Assembly: GCA_023404715.1 (NCBI GenBank) | Contig: JAEYAR010000149.1 | Span: 1-21,937 of the forward strand | Length of the DNA stretch: 21,937 nucleotides | Direction of reading: 5' to 3' | Origin: Bacillota bacterium | GTDB lineage: Bacteria; Bacillota; Clostridia; Christensenellales; Aristaeellaceae | Shown here: one piece after another, positions 8,475 to 15,523 of the stretch | Layout of the letters: every line of letters starts with the position of its first letter | How positions within the stretch are numbered: the first letter of the stretch is position 1 | Translations under genes and position numbers: made by a program | Notes under the pieces: generated by a model | Databases searched by the model: none | Told to the model about the DNA's origin: nothing | The model's input: only the letters and a program-made list of their open reading frames with translations

Positions 8475-8489
8475 ATGGAATCGCTGTTA
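8475..8489. promoter_or_regulatory. Candidate catabolite-responsive element (cre) at the GH4 promoter
   Basis: ATGGAATCGCTGTTA matches the WTGNAANCGNWNNCW consensus for CcpA binding at all defined positions but one (T for C near the end). It overlaps the last base of the GH4 -10 box and covers the expected start site on the minus strand, the usual position for repression. hprK in the same window supports a HprK/CcpA system. Only the match and its position are seen; binding is inferred. Confidence 0.45.
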
Positions 8490-8517
8490 TTATATCTTTT
8501 CCAGCGTCGATGTTCAA
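8489..8517 (-). promoter_or_regulatory. Predicted sigma-A promoter of the GH4-nagA operon
   Basis: On the minus strand TTGAAC (8512-8517), a 17-nt spacer and a perfect TATAAT (8489-8494). The start site would be near 8482, about 30 nt upstream of the GH4 ATG. An 18-bp dyad is centred on the -35 and a cre-like site covers the -10/+1 region. Confidence 0.7.
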
Positions 8518-8522
8518 CGACG
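8505..8522. promoter_or_regulatory. Interrupted 18-bp palindrome over the GH4 -35, candidate operator
   Basis: CGTCGATGTTCAACGACG is symmetric at 7 of 9 base pairs (CGTCG and CGACG arms plus an inner TG/CA). It is centred on the -35 hexamer, where a bound repressor would block RNA polymerase. No LacI-, GntR- or similar repressor gene is in the window, so the binding protein is unknown. Confidence 0.4.
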
Positions 8523-8609
8523 GAAGCGAGGGAATTGACCATAAAAACTAAAGATAAGCCAATAGAATTAGGAATGTGGTTTTTCTGCACATGGGACGGG
8601 GCGTATTGC

Positions 8610-8638
8610 TTTACGGATTTACCTGGATGGATTATAAT
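8610..8638 (+). promoter_or_regulatory. Predicted sigma-A promoter of the two-component system
   Basis: TTTACG (8610-8615), 17-nt spacer, perfect TATAAT (8633-8638). Transcription would start near 8645, about 52 nt before the response-regulator ATG. It is divergent from, and about 95 bp away from, the GH4 promoter. Confidence 0.65.
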
Positions 8639-8696
8639 GATACCAAGTAGCGGCCTCAGCCCGGCCGGTGTCTTTCGCAGGAAGGGGAGGATTGCG

Positions 8697-9764
8697 ATGA
8701 AAGCGCTGATTGCGGACGACGACGTATTCGTCAGAAAGTGTCTGGCCCAAATGATACCATGGGGGGATTTGGACTTTTCACAGGTATTGGAGGCGGAAAA
8801 CGGCTCGGTGGCGCTCAAAATCGCCTTGGAGGAAAAGCCCGACCTGATCATCAGCGACGTCAAAATGCCGATCCTCGACGGCCTGGCGCTGGCCGAGCGC
8901 CTCAAGGAATCGATGGTGGACATCTGCTTGATCATCTTAAGCGAGTACAGCGACTTTGCCTTTGTACAAAAGGCGCTCAAGGTGGGCGTACAGGATTATA
9001 TCCTCAAGCCGATCACCCGGGAGAGCCTGAAGGAGCTGCGCGAGAAAATCAGCCTGGCGATGGAGGAGCTGGAAAAAAAGCGCTACTATACGTCGCTCAA
9101 AGCCAATTACGCCGGCATTCAAAAACTGGTGCACGATATGCTCGAGAGCGGGGACGTCCGCTCCAGCCAGGAGGCCTTCGAGTTCATGGCGACGCACCAG
9201 ATCTCCAAGGAAAATTTGAAGCCCTTTGGGATGATGTATTTGAGCGAACTCTTCGCGCAAGCGCTGGCGATAACGCTCCGAAAGGCGGAGATGGAGAGCA
9301 TGCGCAGCGAGGCGCTTACGGCCTATGCGCAGATCAAGAAGGTGTCGAACGTACTGCTTTTCGTCTGCGAACAATGTGAACGCTGCGTGGCCTTCTGCGC
9401 CCGCCGGGCGCCGCAGACCGTCAACTACGTGACGCAGATCGCGCTCTACATCGAAAAGAATTACGCGGATCCGAACCTGTCGGTGGCGACGATCTCTGAC
9501 TGGCTGCACCTCTCTCCGGTCTATACCGGCGCGCTCTACAAACAGCATCAGGGGAAGAGCATCATCGCCAGCATCCACGAAGTGCGCCTTCGCCACGCAA
9601 AGGAGCTGCTCCGGAACAGCGCCATCAACGTGGCCAACGTCAGCAAGCGCGTGGGATACATGACGCCTGACTATTTCTCTCGCTTGTTTAGCGCCGCCGT
9701 GGGCATATCTCCCTCGCAATACCGCTCGATGATGATCCTGGAGCGGGAGAAAGACACGCGCTAA
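8697..9764 (+). CDS. YesN-like response regulator with AraC-type DNA-binding domain and a CxxCxxCxxxC linker
   Basis: A 355-residue response regulator, the partner of the downstream kinase. The receiver has the acidic pair DDD at 7-9, the phospho-acceptor Asp54 in LIISDVKMP and the conserved Lys104 in YILKPIT. The AraC-family domain covers about 241-345, with two helix-turn-helix units near 263-282 and 311-331 and the ending YFSRLFSAAVGISPSQYR. The linker (about 120-240) is short and contains Cys224, Cys227, Cys230 and Cys234 in a CxxCxxCxxxC pattern, unusual for this family. ATG 8697 follows GGGGAGG with 6-nt spacing; the frame stays open far upstream but that part is antisense to GH4. It most likely activates the ABC importer promoter and perhaps the divergent operon. 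Confidence 0.93.
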   Translation: MKALIADDDVFVRKCLAQMIPWGDLDFSQVLEAENGSVALKIALEEKPDLIISDVKMPILDGLALAERLKESMVDICLIILSEYSDFAFVQKALKVGVQDYILKPITRESLKELREKISLAMEELEKKRYYTSLKANYAGIQKLVHDMLESGDVRSSQEAFEFMATHQISKENLKPFGMMYLSELFAQALAITLRKAEMESMRSEALTAYAQIKKVSNVLLFVCEQCERCVAFCARRAPQTVNYVTQIALYIEKNYADPNLSVATISDWLHLSPVYTGALYKQHQGKSIIASIHEVRLRHAKELLRNSAINVANVSKRVGYMTPDYFSRLFSAAVGISPSQYRSMMILEREKDTR

Positions 9765-9799
9765 GGCTTGCATTCCCCTGCGAAAGGAAGGGTACGACC

Positions 9800-11599
9800 G
9801 TGAGAAGCAGCATCCGTTTGCGCACATTCTGTTACTTTGCCTTCGGCATGCTCATCCTGATCCTGGCGTTTTCCTTGTTGTTCTTTCCTTACTTCTATAG
9901 CGTCTACAAGGAGCGCATGGAATCGGACCAGATCCGCACTACGGCGGGGACCGCGCAAAGCGTGAGCACGCTGCTGATGAACATCAAACAAAACGCTTAT
10001 TTTCTATGCAGCAACGACGAGCTGGCGTCAAAGCTGACCTCGACCGGGAAAAGCGAAGACATGACCCAAAGGGATTTTGCCCTCCAGCGCGATACGATCA
10101 ACACCATCTTCAGCGTCAACACCGGCACGCCCACGGCGCCGCTGATGCAGAGCGCGCAAGCCGTGCTGCTGTTGGCCCCCCAATTTCCCCTGTCAAAAAG
10201 CACGATACAGGGCACATTCTCGCTGGGGGAGAGCATCACCCAGCAGCACGTTTACAGCGCGCTGGACGTACAGGATAGCGCCTGGTATCAAGAGACGGTT
10301 TCGCTCAAAGGCCAGATCCATACGTTTCGGCATGAAGAGAAGCCCGGGAGCGTTTTCTTTTCACAACTGCTGCGCAGCACGCGCATCGCCGACCCGCGCT
10401 ACAACGAGAACATCGGCGTAGTGCTCTACGTAATGCCGGAGAGGTCGCTGCTGAGCATTCTGGCCAAGGCGAGGATATCGCCGGGGGCCATCGCCCTTTT
10501 GACGCTGGAGGATCAGGTCTTTTTATCCAGCGCCCCCGACCTTTTCCCTCAAGCAGAGGGGAAGCCGGCCGACGCCGCTACCCTGCTCTCCCTGCTGCCG
10601 CAGGAAGGGAAAATCGCCCAAGTACAGGTGGAGGGGACCGACTATGCCGCCAGTAGCGTGGGATTCCAGGGAAACTGGCGCCTTATATTGCTGGTTCCCA
10701 ACGCCGATCTATATCACTATGTGAGCACTCCCCTGACGATGTTCCTCCCCATCCTGCTTCTGTTCCTCATCATCGCCGCGCTCGTCTCGCTGCTCTTATC
10801 CAGGCAGCTGATGCGGCCGATCATCACCCTCTCCGAGGCGATGATTCAGGTACAGGAAAGCAAGCACCTGCCACCCCGCGTGCCAGAGCCGCCCTCGCAC
10901 GACGAAATCGCTGTCCTTTATCACAGCTATAACGCGATGATCGAGCGAATTGATAAGCTCTCCGAGCAGACCGCGCAGGAGGCGGAGAAGCTGCGCGTGG
11001 CCGAGCTGAAGACGATGCAGGCCCAGATCAACCCGCACTTTATCTACAATACGCTCGATTCGATCAGCTGCAGCGCCCTGCTTGAAGGCAACGACGATAT
11101 CGTCACCATGGTCACCGCCCTCAACCGGATTCTAAAATACAGCGTCAATTTTTCCCGTACGAGCGTGCCGCTGCGTGAGGAGATCGATTACCTGCAGCAC
11201 TACATCCGCATTCAGAAGCTACGTTTCAAAAACGGCTTTGATTTTATCTGTGACGTGCCGGAGGCCTACCTGTCCGTACGCGTCTCGCAGATTATTCTCC
11301 AGCCGCTGGTAGAAAACGCTCTCTTCCACGCCAAACACCGAGAAAAGGCGCTGAAAATCCGCTTGTATTGCGAGGAAGAGAGGAACCGGCTACGCATCCA
11401 TGTGACCGACAACGGTTCGGGCGGCGATGCGGCAGCGCTCAACCGCATGCTTCAAAGCGAGGAGGAGGAGGACAGCCACGGGATCGGCATCCGCAATGTC
11501 AATAAGCGGATGCGGTTGCTCACCGGCGGGGAGGGCGGGCTTAACTACGAACAGCTGGAGAACGGAGGGCTGGACGCGGTGATCCAAATCCCTCTTTAA
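9800..11599 (+). CDS. YesM-like membrane sensor histidine kinase
   Basis: A 599-residue kinase with a first membrane helix at about 10-32, an extracellular sensor region (33-310, probably Cache-like), a second membrane helix at 313-335, a HAMP segment to about 390 and the His_kinase (LytS/YesM-type) domain. The phospho-accepting histidine is His413 in AQINPHFIYNTLDSI. The ATPase domain shows QPLVENALFH (501-510), DNGSGG (537-542) and GIGIRNVNKRM (561-571). In the YesM family the sensor sees sugars or sugar-bound proteins outside the cell. The start is GTG 9800 with AAGGAAGG upstream, 35 bp after the regulator gene, so the pair is one operon. A strong terminator follows the stop, separating it from the ABC genes. 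Confidence 0.94.
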   Translation: MRSSIRLRTFCYFAFGMLILILAFSLLFFPYFYSVYKERMESDQIRTTAGTAQSVSTLLMNIKQNAYFLCSNDELASKLTSTGKSEDMTQRDFALQRDTINTIFSVNTGTPTAPLMQSAQAVLLLAPQFPLSKSTIQGTFSLGESITQQHVYSALDVQDSAWYQETVSLKGQIHTFRHEEKPGSVFFSQLLRSTRIADPRYNENIGVVLYVMPERSLLSILAKARISPGAIALLTLEDQVFLSSAPDLFPQAEGKPADAATLLSLLPQEGKIAQVQVEGTDYAASSVGFQGNWRLILLVPNADLYHYVSTPLTMFLPILLLFLIIAALVSLLLSRQLMRPIITLSEAMIQVQESKHLPPRVPEPPSHDEIAVLYHSYNAMIERIDKLSEQTAQEAEKLRVAELKTMQAQINPHFIYNTLDSISCSALLEGNDDIVTMVTALNRILKYSVNFSRTSVPLREEIDYLQHYIRIQKLRFKNGFDFICDVPEAYLSVRVSQIILQPLVENALFHAKHREKALKIRLYCEEERNRLRIHVTDNGSGGDAAALNRMLQSEEEEDSHGIGIRNVNKRMRLLTGGEGGLNYEQLENGGLDAVIQIPL

Positions 11600-11610
11600 A
11601 ATGGGCGAGG

Positions 11611-11657
11611 AAAGAATCCGCTTTTGATGATAAGCGGATTCTTTTGTGCGCTTTTTT
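11611..11657 (+). terminator. Rho-independent terminator after the two-component system
   Basis: A perfect 13-bp stem, AAAGAATCCGCTT (11611-11623) against AAGCGGATTCTTT (11632-11644), with an 8-nt loop and a T run shortly after (11652-11657, with further Ts within the stem end). It sits 11 bp after the kinase stop and separates regulator and transporter transcripts. Confidence 0.85.
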
Positions 11658-11752
11658 CGGCCTCCTCTGCCAACGGATCTGATTTTATTCCGTAAAATTT
11701 TGGGCGCTATCGAATTTGCATAAAAACGTTCGGCTATCCTTATTATTTGCGA

Positions 11753-11781
11753 TTGCCAAAGCGCCAAGAGCGATTTACAAT
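11753..11781 (+). promoter_or_regulatory. Predicted sigma-A promoter of the ABC importer operon
   Basis: TTGCCA (11753-11758), a 17-nt spacer and TACAAT (11776-11781) match the consensus at 5/6 and 5/6, with a start near 11788. GCTATC occurs as a direct repeat just upstream at 11706-11711 and 11733-11738, a possible site for the AraC-type regulator, though six-base repeats are weak evidence. An alternative pair TTGCAT/TATTAT has a 19-nt spacer. The rest of the 228-bp spacer between the kinase and permease genes is AT-rich and shows no gene. Confidence 0.65.
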
Positions 11782-11827
11782 TTGAATAGAGATTTTAGCA
11801 CGCTGATTTTATCGATGGGAGGCGTTA

Positions 11828-12781
11828 TTGTTCGTGAACGTAAGTATTCAACCGAAACCAACCCTGGCAAAGCGAGCCTGTTTGCATTTGAAACGACATT
11901 GGCGGCTGCATGTGCTGGCTCTTCCCTGCCTGCTTTGGCTCATATTCTTCAAATATGCGCCCATGTTCGGCATCACCCTCGCTTTTCAGAATTACAACAT
12001 CAGCAAGGGCTTCTTTGGCAGTGAATTTGTCGGCCTCAAGAATTTTGAATTTCTCTTCAGCACCACGGATGCCTGGCGAATCACCCGCAACACAGTGCTC
12101 TACAACATCGCCTTCATCACCCTCAACACCTCCCTGTCGGTGCTGCTGGCGATCGTGTTCAACGAGCTGTACTTCAAGCGCCTGGCCAAGACGCTGCAGA
12201 CCCTGATCATTATGCCGAATTTTTTATCCATGGCGGTCGTGGGCATCATCGTTTACGGCTTCCTCAGCGGTCACAACGGCATCCTCAACAACTTTCTTTC
12301 GAACATCGGCGGCAAGACGCGAAGCTGGTATACCTACAAGCCTATCTGGCCCTATCTGCTGGTGTTCGTCTATATCTGGAAGAACGTGGGTTACAGCTCC
12401 ATCGTCTACGTCGCCTCCCTCTCCGGCATCTCCCAGGAGTTCTATGAGGCCGCGGTGCTCGACGGCGCCTCGAAGTGGCAGCAGGCGAGGTACGTGACCA
12501 TTCCGCATCTGCGCTTCATCATCATCATCATGCTGATCCTCAACCTGGGCAGCATGTTCCGCGGGGATCTCAGCCTTTTCTACAATGTGACCCAAAACAA
12601 CGGCGCGCTGTACGAATACACGGACGTGATCGACACCTACGTATTTCGAGCGCTGCAGACGTTGGGGGATACGGGCATGTCCTCCGCGGCCGGATTGTAT
12701 CAGTCCGTGGTGGGCCTCATCCTGATCCTCATCTCCAATGCGATCGTCCGCAGGGTCGACGAAGATTCGGCGCTGTTTTAA
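11828..12781 (+). CDS. Sugar ABC transporter permease, LplB type (CUT1)
   Basis: Integral membrane subunit of a carbohydrate importer, 317 residues with about six hydrophobic helices. The N-terminal LPCLLWLIFFKYAPMFGITLAF (about 32-53) is typical of LplB/YtcP-type systems, and the ATPase-contacting EAA loop is EAAVLDGASKWQQARYVTIP (207-226). GGGAGG (11817-11822) precedes a TTG at 11828 (5-nt spacing) and an in-frame GTG at 11834 (11-nt spacing); either could be the start and I keep the TTG because its frame is fully open, but the GTG would shorten the protein by only two residues. The second permease begins 18 bp downstream. No ABC ATPase is encoded here, so a shared MsmK-like ATPase is presumed. 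Confidence 0.93.
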   Translation: MFVNVSIQPKPTLAKRACLHLKRHWRLHVLALPCLLWLIFFKYAPMFGITLAFQNYNISKGFFGSEFVGLKNFEFLFSTTDAWRITRNTVLYNIAFITLNTSLSVLLAIVFNELYFKRLAKTLQTLIIMPNFLSMAVVGIIVYGFLSGHNGILNNFLSNIGGKTRSWYTYKPIWPYLLVFVYIWKNVGYSSIVYVASLSGISQEFYEAAVLDGASKWQQARYVTIPHLRFIIIIMLILNLGSMFRGDLSLFYNVTQNNGALYEYTDVIDTYVFRALQTLGDTGMSSAAGLYQSVVGLILILISNAIVRRVDEDSALF

Positions 12782-12799
12782 AGAAGGAGGGCTGTAAAC

Positions 12800-13732
12800 A
12801 TGGCTGCTCATGAAATGGACGGAAGTTCCTTTGCTAAAATAAACCGCGTGCGCCCCGCCACGAACGCTACTTTCAGCCTCATCCTCTCGCTGATCGCCAT
12901 CCTGACGGTCCTGCCGATGGTGCTCGTTTTCAGCATCTCCATCTCCTCCTCGGAAAGCCTGACGTACAAGGGGTTCTCGTTCATCCCTTCGGGGGTTACG
13001 TTCACGGCATATGAAAGCCTATTCAAGACCGGATCGCAGCTGGTCGATTCCTACATCGTCACCATCTCCACGACGCTCATCTCGACCGCGCTGGGCGTGA
13101 TGATCATGGCCATGTATGCCTACGTGCTGGCGCAGCCGCGTTTTGCCTGTAAAAAGTTTTACACGTTCGCCGTCTTTTTCACGATGATCTTTTCCGGCGG
13201 CCTGGTGCCCGGTTACATCATCAACGTGAACGTCCTGCATCTATACGACAGCTTCCTCATCCTGATCCTGGCGGACCTGGTCAACGGCTTCAACGTCATC
13301 GTCCTGCGCACATTCATCAGCTCGACCATCCCGGGGGAGATGGTGGACGCGGCGCAGATCGACGGGGCGAACGACTTTTGCATTTTTACGCGAATCGTGC
13401 TGCCCCTGGCCAAGGCCGGCTTAGCCACCATCGCCCTGTTTGTGATGGTGACCAAGTGGAACGACTGGCTCCCCGGCATGCTCTACATCGACAACCCCAA
13501 GCTCGTCCCGTTGCAGACCATGCTCACCCGCATTCAGCTAAAGATCGACTTCATCAAAAACAATTCTGCCGCCGCCCTTACGCCCGACGGCATGGCGTTG
13601 CTGGATTCGCTTCCGCCCGAGCAGACGCGCATGGCGATCGTGATGCTATCCACCGTACCCATCCTCTTCGCCTATCCCTTCTTCCAGCGCTTCTTCATCC
13701 AGGGCCTAACCGTCGGCAGCGTGAAGGGCTGA
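12800..13732 (+). CDS. Sugar ABC transporter permease, YtcP type (CUT1)
   Basis: Second membrane subunit of the importer, 310 residues. It has a cytoplasmic N-terminus, a first helix at about 25-48 and further helices to about 300. The EAA loop is GEMVDAAQIDGANDFCIFTR (179-198), followed by IVLPLAKAGL. The conserved YtcP-type ending PFFQRFFIQGLTVGSVKG is intact. AGGAGG lies about 9 nt before ATG 12800. It pairs with the LplB-type permease and the solute-binding protein downstream; this trio is standard for oligosaccharide importers of gut Clostridia and Bacilli. Confidence 0.94.
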   Translation: MAAHEMDGSSFAKINRVRPATNATFSLILSLIAILTVLPMVLVFSISISSSESLTYKGFSFIPSGVTFTAYESLFKTGSQLVDSYIVTISTTLISTALGVMIMAMYAYVLAQPRFACKKFYTFAVFFTMIFSGGLVPGYIINVNVLHLYDSFLILILADLVNGFNVIVLRTFISSTIPGEMVDAAQIDGANDFCIFTRIVLPLAKAGLATIALFVMVTKWNDWLPGMLYIDNPKLVPLQTMLTRIQLKIDFIKNNSAAALTPDGMALLDSLPPEQTRMAIVMLSTVPILFAYPFFQRFFIQGLTVGSVKG

Positions 13733-13763
13733 GGCGGAAGCCTCTTTTGAGGAGAGACGTGGC

Positions 13764-13809
13764 AATTCGCCAGAATTCAATGCCGGACAGGTACGGCGAA
13801 GGGTCCGGC
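13764..13809 (+). promoter_or_regulatory. Two small hairpins in the leader of the solute-binding protein gene
   Basis: AATTC/GAATT (13764-13768 with 13773-13777, 4-nt loop) is followed by GCCGGAC/GTCCGGC (13782-13788 with 13803-13809, 14-nt loop). Neither has a proper T run. They sit in the 107-bp gap before the binding-protein gene and may protect its mRNA, a common way to make more binding protein than permease. I see no promoter in the gap. Confidence 0.4.
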
Positions 13810-13839
13810 TTGAAAATAAATCTTATAGGAGGTCTCACC

Positions 13840-15384
13840 ATGCGTAAACTTTCTTGGATCATCTCGCTGCTTCTAGCCGTCGCATTGCTTTGCAGCGCGA
13901 GCTCCGTCGCCTTGGCGGCGGATGCGAGCACCCTGGAGCCCGTGACGCTGGAATGGTATGTGGGCGAAGATCCGCTGCCGGACAATCAGATGGTCTTTGA
14001 TGCGATCAACGCCTACCTGAAGGAAAAGATCAACACGACGGTCAACTTCCACTTCATCGCGCATTCAGAGTACGCCCAGAAGGTCTCCACCATTCTGATG
14101 TCCGGTCAGGAAGTGGATATCGTCAACCCCAGCGGCGAGATCAAGTATGTGGATTATGTGAAGAAGGGCGCCTTCCTTCCCATCGACGACATAGTGAAGG
14201 AATATGCCCCGGAAACCTTCGCCATGATCCCGGAAGATTACTGGAAGGCCATGTACGTGGACGGCAAGATGTACGGCATCCCATCCTACAAGGATTCCTG
14301 CCAGATGTACTGCCTCATCATGAACGATACCCTCCTCAAAAAGCTGGGGATCGACATGACCGGCAAAACCGTGAAAAACTTCCAGGATATCGTCCCGGTG
14401 CTCTACGAGGCCTACGAGAAGCGCAACGAGATGTTCCCGGAGGACGCTAAGCTGCCGATCACCCGCGCCTTCCCCAATATTGGCGACTGGGCGCAATATG
14501 AGGTCATCAACGGCTTGGCTGTCGTTAACGTGCCCGGTATCGAGGACTACGAGGGCATGGGCGCAGGCGAAACCGTGTTTAACGTGTACGCCACCCAGGA
14601 GTACCGCAATATGTGCAAGACCATCGCCAAGATGGTGACAGACGGCGTCCTGCCCTTTGACCTGTTCAACTTCGACACCTCCCGCGTCTACAATAAGGCG
14701 GGCAAGTACGTCCTGATGGACATCGGCTCCGGCTACGTCACCGTCGCCAAGGACATGTACAGCAAGGATTGGGATGCGATGATGGTCCCCTTTAGAGACA
14801 AGATCGTCACCACCAACTACCTGCAAAACGCGGTGGAGTGCATCAGCGCCACCTCAAAAAATCCGGAGCGGGCGATGATGGTGCTGGAGTTGGTCAACAC
14901 CGATCCGTTTGTCGCCACAGCCCTGCGCTTCGGCCTTGAAGGCACCCACTGGAACATGAGCGACGTGGAGGGCGTGCTGGACTTTACCGGCACGAAGAAC
15001 GAGGACGCGGGCAATCGAGGCCACTACTATTGGTACGGCGCCCAGTTCGGTTCGCTCGTCCATTCTTACGTGCCGGCCGGCTATCCCGCCGACTTTGTCG
15101 ACCTGCTTTTGAACGCCAACACCTCCGCGATCACCGATACCAACCTCGGCTTCATCTTCGATCCCGCGCCGGTAAAGAACGAGGTCGCCGCCTGCAGCGC
15201 CGTGATCGAGGAGTATGATAAGAACCTGAAGTTCGGCTTCATCCCGGAGGAAGAGGTGGACGCCAACCTCGACGAGTTCCTCGCCAAGCTGGAGGCCTCC
15301 GGCGCTTCCAAGATCATCGCCGAAGCACAGGCCCAACTGGACGCCTGGCGCGCGGTCAATAAGCCGGGTACGGCGGACAAATAA
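13840..15384 (+). CDS. Sugar ABC transporter solute-binding protein with DUF3502-like C-terminus
   Basis: Extracellular substrate receptor of the importer, 514 residues. MRKLSWIISLLLAVALL starts a typical signal peptide with likely cleavage after ALA at about residue 26. There is a cysteine at 18, but the preceding ALL does not make a lipobox, so anchoring as a lipoprotein is doubtful. The mature part begins VTLEWYVGEDP and carries the LipO/YtcQ-type binding fold (IMNDTLLKKLGIDM near 160-175). The C-terminal part (about 430-507), including NLGFIFDPAPVKNEVAA and a final QAQLDAWR, matches DUF3502. ATG 13840 is set by AGGAGGT just upstream; the frame is open much further 5' but there it overlaps the permease out of frame. 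It follows the two permeases with a 107-bp gap. Confidence 0.94.
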   Translation: MRKLSWIISLLLAVALLCSASSVALAADASTLEPVTLEWYVGEDPLPDNQMVFDAINAYLKEKINTTVNFHFIAHSEYAQKVSTILMSGQEVDIVNPSGEIKYVDYVKKGAFLPIDDIVKEYAPETFAMIPEDYWKAMYVDGKMYGIPSYKDSCQMYCLIMNDTLLKKLGIDMTGKTVKNFQDIVPVLYEAYEKRNEMFPEDAKLPITRAFPNIGDWAQYEVINGLAVVNVPGIEDYEGMGAGETVFNVYATQEYRNMCKTIAKMVTDGVLPFDLFNFDTSRVYNKAGKYVLMDIGSGYVTVAKDMYSKDWDAMMVPFRDKIVTTNYLQNAVECISATSKNPERAMMVLELVNTDPFVATALRFGLEGTHWNMSDVEGVLDFTGTKNEDAGNRGHYYWYGAQFGSLVHSYVPAGYPADFVDLLLNANTSAITDTNLGFIFDPAPVKNEVAACSAVIEEYDKNLKFGFIPEEEVDANLDEFLAKLEASGASKIIAEAQAQLDAWRAVNKPGTADK

Positions 15385-15390
15385 GCCGTT

Positions 15391-15419
15391 TCGACAAAAA
15401 GTTACATTCATAGTATGAT
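15391..15419 (+). promoter_or_regulatory. Predicted promoter of the beta-lactamase-fold / Gfo-Idh operon
   Basis: TCGACA (15391-15396), 17-nt spacer, TATGAT (15414-15419), 5/6 and 5/6 matches to sigma-A. The start site would be near 15425, exactly where a long hairpin begins. It lies 6 bp past the stop of the binding-protein gene, so the downstream genes may have their own transcript as well as readthrough. Confidence 0.55.
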
Positions 15420-15424
15420 TCTCT

Positions 15425-15487
15425 GGGGGCAGTTCCATCCATGGCCCGTGGCTGGGATTGTCCCCCGCCAATGCCCCTTTGTTTTTT
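15425..15487 (+). promoter_or_regulatory. Leader with two mutually exclusive hairpins (possible attenuator or terminator)
   Basis: The first hairpin spans 15425-15466: GGGGGCA and the following 11 bases pair with the right arm through a GGCCC loop, with 17 pairs, one mismatch and one bulge. The second uses GGGATTG (15454-15460) with CAATGCCC (15469-15476, one bulged G) and is directly followed by TTTGTTTTTT (15478-15487), the layout of a rho-independent terminator. The two share 15454-15466 and cannot both form. This may simply terminate the ABC operon, or be an attenuator for the downstream genes. I recognise no known riboswitch class. Confidence 0.5.
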
Positions 15488-15523
15488 CATCGTAACAGAC
15501 TCATTTTGTGGGAGGGTCCTCGC

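Noticed and set aside
7338..8696. Extension of the response-regulator frame 453 codons upstream
   Set aside because: This part is antisense to GH4 and crosses the promoter region; the receiver domain begins at ATG 8697 with a good ribosome binding site.
13378..13839. Upstream extension of the solute-binding-protein frame
   Set aside because: Overlaps the permease in another frame and would put over 150 residues before a clear signal peptide.
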